Assembly (NCBI RefSeq): GCF_035582795.1
Contig: NC_134366.1
Location: 92,251,756-92,315,755, forward strand
DNA: 64,000 bases
Direction of reading: 5' to 3'
Origin: Mycteria americana
Lineage: Eukaryota; Chordata; Aves; Ciconiiformes; Ciconiidae
In this document: piece after piece, positions 59,031 through 64,000 of the stretch
How positions within the stretch are numbered: the first letter of the stretch is position 1
Layout of the letters: the number at the start of each line of letters is the position of its first letter
The notes under the pieces: generated by a model
The model's database searches: none
Seen by the model: only the letters and a program-made list of their open reading frames with translations
What the model was told of the DNA's origin: nothing
Made by a program: the position numbers and the translations under genes

Positions 59031-60834
59031 CTTTTTTGTTTAAGGGGAGGGAAAACGAAGGAGATGGCACAGCCTTTGTAGGTGTTATATATCTCACTAG
59101 TAGAAACGGTTTGTTTGGTTTGGTTTTTTTCTTATATTTGCCAGAAATAACGTGTGCTGCATATAACTGATTTCTTCTCATATAGAGTGGTTTGCAAACT
59201 TTTGAAGTCAGGCCTACTATCTGTTTCTCTAGTAATTTGGTTATAACATGATTCTGCCTTAGCCATCACAAGACATTTTCCTCTCTTCCTCGTCTCCAGG
59301 AGCTCACCTCACCTTTCATTATGGAGGGTGCATGGAAGAGATGAGGAGAAAATGTTGGAGTTGTCCGGCATCTTTACTACTACCAAACAAATATTGCATA
59401 CCTCTTTCTGTAAGCCTTATTGGCCTTCTATCCCTATTAGTTAAAAATAAAGGTTAAACATTATCGTTGCTGCAAGAAAAGAGTAACTTCTGAGGAAGTA
59501 AGGGCAGAAACAAAGGACCAGCAGAATTTTACTGGGGCTGCTTTAACTTTTTTTAACCAGGATATATTCCATCAACCCAAGTTAATATTTGCTGAGTTGT
59601 GAGTTATGTTTTCAGAAACTCAAACATGAATGATAGAAGTATCTGTATTGCTCCTAGCATGATGCCCAAACCGAGGCCTTATCAGTATCAAGTAAAAGAG
59701 ATGAGTTGTGCTGTCTACCATAAACGTCTTGTAAATGCATCCCAGGCATAGATTCATTTTTTCAAAGACTCTTGCAAATAACTCAAGGAGCTTATATTCT
59801 GTTGGGAACATTCTCCTTTTTCGCTACACTGCTTGTTTAGTAAGTTGTTTCCCATTTTGCTTTCATGCATTTGGCTTTTCAAATACAGTATGTCCTTGAT
59901 GAGTTTGGCTGGTTGATTGCTTCATGCCATTTTCCAGTCTGAGCCCCTCTTTGAACCCTGATTCTGTCCTCTACAGTGTCTGCCACTCCTCCCAGGGTAT
60001 TGCCACTTACTCATCTGAAGGATTAGTGCGGATAGTGAATGAAAATGCTAAGGATATACCAGTCTCATATAACAAGACTAATACCTGGCCTTTTGTATGG
60101 CTTTTCAATTAGACATGAAGTTATCTCATGGGGATTGCATATAAGCTGTACTTTTGCAGTTTGCTTTTAAGTGTCATATAGGAAGTTTTCAAAAGCATTG
60201 CAACAGTTGAGATGTATGCTTCCATCTTTTCTTTAGGACAGGCTATGTACTTTTTTACAAACAATATGCTTTCTTTTTTACTTGTTTGGATACTGAATAA
60301 TCCTCGTTGACTGCTTTAACAGCTCCTCAGTGGTGTTACTAACTTGGTCAGTATCTCTCCAAGTATCCAGGTGAGAGCGGTTGATCTGAAATTGTTTGGA
60401 TAGCCCTATTTTTTCTAGTTTTAACTTCATAAACCATAAATCCTTGAGAAATGTATTACTCTCTTCATTTGTCCCACAATCCTGCCTCTTCCTCTAACCC
60501 ATTGGCTAGTTGTAGTCAAAATTATCAAGAATTATTTTAAACTTTTTACTCTATTTAGAGAACTTTGAAAGATTTCCATATTGTATATTTTGGTTTTGCA
60601 GCACTGAAACACTAGGGAGTCATTCAGAAGATTGCTGTTGTTTACCTCTGGGAAATTTTTTTTCTTCTGTTCTTCTGATAACAAAAGTGGTTTTATACAA
60701 ATATTTAATTAAAATTTCAAGGTATGGAAGAACACCTCTCATAGTCTGATTTGACAGTTGTTTTTTGGTCTCGCTAATCTCTCATGGACAGATTTCAGTA
60801 ATCATTTCTAAGCATATGGTTTGAAAGCTTTTTT

Positions 60835-60857
60835 TGTGTGTGTGTGTGTGTGTGTGT
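60835..60857. repeat. (TG)11 microsatellite
   Basis: Uninterrupted alternating TG following a T run, likely polymorphic. Confidence 0.92.
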
Positions 60858-60979
60858 TCTGTTTGTATCTTCTCAAGGATAAACAAATATTTTTCCTTGA
60901 ATAAGTTGGAAGGAGTAATTTCATGGAACAACTTCAGGAGATTTCATGTGGAGGCTTCTAAAAATCCTTATACCTAGCA

Positions 60980-61045
60980 CTACAGTTGGACCTAGCATTA
61001 CGCATGATCTTAAAGGTCTTTTCCAACCTAAATGATTCTATGATT
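60980..61045 (+). mobile_element. CR1 3' tail fragment
   Basis: Only the last part of a CR1 is left: tgatcttaaaggtcttttcc then aacctaaatgattctatgat. It is nearly identical to the tail of the copy ending at 34809, so it is probably the same family. Confidence 0.75.
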
Positions 61046-64000
61046 TTTGCCAGTTTGCTTCCATGTTGGAAAAAAGGTCACCTGGGCACCAGCACAGTGA
61101 GACGTGTATTTTTACTATGCTTAAATAAACTAGGTTTGAAATACTTTTATTCAAGTGAAGTCACTGCATCCATGATTAAATGTGTGAAATAAATAGCTGA
61201 CATAAGTGCAGTCTTTGCAAACTGCAGGGTATGCTGCATCCTGTGCAAAAGTGACTCAGTAATTAATTTCCTTTGTTACTCATTGGTAAAAATGAACTGT
61301 TACACTCAGCTGAAAAATGCTAGCTCCATAATGATGGGAGGCTGGAAATACAGCCTTTGTTCATAATTTTTTATTTAAACATAAGGCAGTTCTTCTTCAG
61401 CAATTTTCAACATACAGTAAAGCCAGCTCTATTCCGTGTTTAATTTTTTGAAGTATGGAGCTGCAGTCACCGTTCAATTATTCATGAGAGTTTTGCTTCT
61501 GGATCCGCTGTGTCGAAAATGCAGTTCTGTTGAAGGTGTCTGTGAGCGCAGCCAGGTGGATTTGTACATTGTGAACCACCTAAGAACTGCTAATTCTGAG
61601 CTGACCCAGTTGTGATAGCTCTGTGTCATGCTCGCTGGCATGTCATGTAATACCCGTATTATCATCACTGGGGAAAAAATGCAAGCTCCCTGCTGCTGCC
61701 TACCATCATCTAGGCTGTCTCACATCTTTTTTTATTGCTATGTTTATTGTAAAGATAAAATGTTTCTTTTGATCACAGTATTTGCTAAACGTTAAGTACA
61801 AGATATGTAGAACTGCAGGTGTTTTGGTTTTTTTAGTTCAGCTTGTTTCCAGCGCTAAGAAAACAAAACAACTCCTGGAAGCTGATGGGAGTTGAAAGGA
61901 ACGTGATAAAGCAAATACAGAAAATTCCATCGAGGAGGTGAGTGGAGAAACAAACCAGAGATTCAGAAAGAGAAAATTGCCAAAATGGTTAGTGTTCCTC
62001 TGGAGCTCTCCCATGCCACTTGTCCCTTTCTCAGCTTTGTACTATCTCACTCACAAGTGCTTAGATCTACTCTTCCGTCTTAGACGAGCAAGTACGGCAG
62101 GTGCTGCATTTGAATTTGCTGATTTGTACAGCGCAGTTGCCTGCCGTTTGCCAAGTTTTCCCAGCTTTCAGCACGGGAGTTTGGAGGTGGCCGTCACTTT
62201 TTAATATTTTCATGTTTCTTACTGATATAGCAATGTTGGCACCAGTCTTTTTCAGCGGCAGAAATAAAGCTTTAAAAGTCTAATTACAGGGAAAACAAAA
62301 CATACTCTCTTCTGTGTTGAGTTGTGGGCCACACTTTGCCCATATAATCAAAGCTACACGCTTCTCTTAAAGTATTCATCTATCCCATCTTCGTGGGTTG
62401 ATTTGTTAAGCCTGTGAACACCTCTTTACAAAAACTGTATCTTGAAAAACTGCAGAGGAATTGTGCTGGTACCGTCCATCTCGGATCACTTTTTCTGTCT
62501 GTCTTCAGGGACCCCTCTTGAAGCAAGCATGTAATCTTTGTTTGTTGTGGGGTGCAAGACCCCCACAGAGGGTATCAAATGAATTTAAAAGAAAAGGGAA
62601 AACATTTGGGTACCTCCTGACTCTAAGAAAATGTTGTTCTTCTGACCATTTTTGAGCAGGTCAGCTTTCTCATGCTAACCATAGCATCTGTTATTCTTTC
62701 CCAATTTATTTTTCAAAGCTGCTTGGAAACTGTCAGCTACTGGCAGGCACACTTTATATATTGCTGTCAGTTCTGAGTATTACTGCACTTTCAGTATAAA
62801 GCCCTTGCTTTGTTTCTTTTTTTGACTTGTTTATATTTACAAAGTGTTCATTATAAATAGCATGCTTCAGAGGCAGGGTGTAGAAGGGTGTACTCTTATT
62901 TTGGCTGCTGGCCTAAATAGCATTATAAGAAAACCTGTCCAAGGATGTGATTGACAGGTATTTCCTCAATAAGAAAGTGAAACTTGGAATAAAGTGTATG
63001 TGGGGGAAAGTGACAAAGACCCCTCATATCCTAGGTAAAAATCCTTCCAGTTGAAGGATCCAAAAGGTTTGGACATACTCTTATGAAATGTCAGCCAAGA
63101 AGTAATGTTTGTTCTTAGACAGGTGTACTTCAACTCACATGTTGAACTTAGGCTCAAGTTATGAACTGCCTCTTGAAGGGTAGCAAAAGCCTTCCTACCC
63201 GGTTCAGACACGGAAAGGAGAAGACTTGGATGCAGTCGCATCATTCTGAACAGAAGAGCTGGTCACTCCCTGCCTCTGTCACCCCTCACCCTGAATATTT
63301 ATCCCTAATCCATAAAGAGTTTTGAACAAATATTCGGTATTCTGGGATTTTCTAATTTATGGTGGGAATCCATGTCAAATGTCTCGCAATTTGTAGTTGT
63401 GACTATGTAGAAGTAGCTGCATATGTAGCTGTACACTAGAACTAACATTAGGTTACTGGTTGGAGTGCAATCTTTAATTCCTTATTTTCAGGTGGAGGTA
63501 CTGTATTCCAAGACTTTGCAGACAGCACAAACTGGAAGTCAGTTCCTTCTAAAGAATATCCTTTTTTAGGGCAACTCTCAGAGTTAGCAAGGCTATCTTC
63601 TAGTTAAAAGATTTCAAAGAGCTTAGGCAGACTTAGTAAAACATCTAGACAGGTAGACCTTAGCTGCATATTGTTGTATCTTTTAATTGGTTAACAAGCA
63701 ATAGTACTTTTTTAGAGTAGCAAGGTACCAAGCCCTGTTAAAAAGAAGAGAAAGCTGACATACAGTCAAAACATCCTTTTTGTAACTCTTTGTTAGGGTT
63801 ATACCATAAAATAAATTTTAACTACTGCCTAGTCTAGGAACAGCCTGTCCGATCGCCATAGAGCTGTTGGGCATGTTTGCCTGCCTCAGAGATTTGTTCT
63901 GCTTGCAAATGTAATAATCATATTTTTCACCTTTTGTATATATTTTAAAATGTTCTTTATTGTATAATTAGGTGGGTTACATCAAATTATTATTAATGCC

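Larger units (their letters stand above)
54241..64000 (+). other. RETREG1: RETREG1 intron 3, continues off the window; no exon seen
   Basis: Almost 10 kb of AT-rich intron. Present are a (TTGG)n tract, a (GT)n tract, a short CR1 tail (all listed), and a T run at about 58733-58749. None of the frames here resembles RETREG1 exon 4 or another gene I know. Confidence 0.6.

Noticed and set aside
51443..64000. RETREG1 exon 4 or the alternative first exon of the short isoform
   Set aside because: I searched by eye for the SWEVINSKPDE and MPEGEDFGPGK coding patterns and saw neither; they probably lie to the right of the window.
1..64000. CRISPR arrays, operons, prokaryotic mobile elements, tRNA or rRNA genes
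   Set aside because: The window is vertebrate DNA with spliced genes. I saw no regular spacer-repeat array and no recognisable tRNA or rRNA sequence.

Overview
This is eukaryotic nuclear DNA from a bird: spliced genes with GT/AG introns, a CpG-island promoter, CR1 LINE copies of several ages and an avian-type endogenous retroviral LTR. The young CR1 tail and the LTR look more like those of neoavian birds than of chicken; that is recalled knowledge, not something I could search.

Two genes lie head to tail on the + strand. The left third (about 1-19,620) holds the last 13 coding exons of MYO10 (unconventional myosin X). They cover the end of the split/tandem PH module, the last PH domain, the MyTH4 domain and the complete FERM domain, and end in a natural stop at 18,289-18,291. 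Every splice junction was checked for phase; the exons join into one open frame of 762 codons. From about 32,210 begins RETREG1 (FAM134B), the reticulon-type ER-phagy receptor: coding exon 1 in a CpG island, exon 2 at 49,536 and a 31-base exon 3 at 51,412. The rest of RETREG1 lies beyond the right edge. The same order and orientation are known in human 5p15.1.

The 12-14 kb between the genes contains candidate poly(A) signals, a GC-rich block, nested old CR1 copies, MIR-like remnants, and one possible minus-strand exon at about 22,491-22,660. The large RETREG1 introns hold a 5'-truncated CR1 with an open 250-codon reading frame (33,965-34,809), a solo ERVL-like LTR with a 5-bp target duplication (37,810-38,922), several degraded minus-strand CR1 copies, and a perfect 29-bp inverted repeat (53,284-53,349).

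The two genes are functionally separate: MYO10 is a filopodial motor and PtdIns(3,4,5)P3/cargo-binding protein, RETREG1 curves ER membranes and recruits autophagy machinery. I found no novel multi-gene system. The most distinctive items are the long perfect hairpin, the cleanly bounded solo LTR, a 14-bp CRE palindrome in the RETREG1 promoter, and the possible antisense exon. Comparisons with human proteins are from memory and no database was searched.
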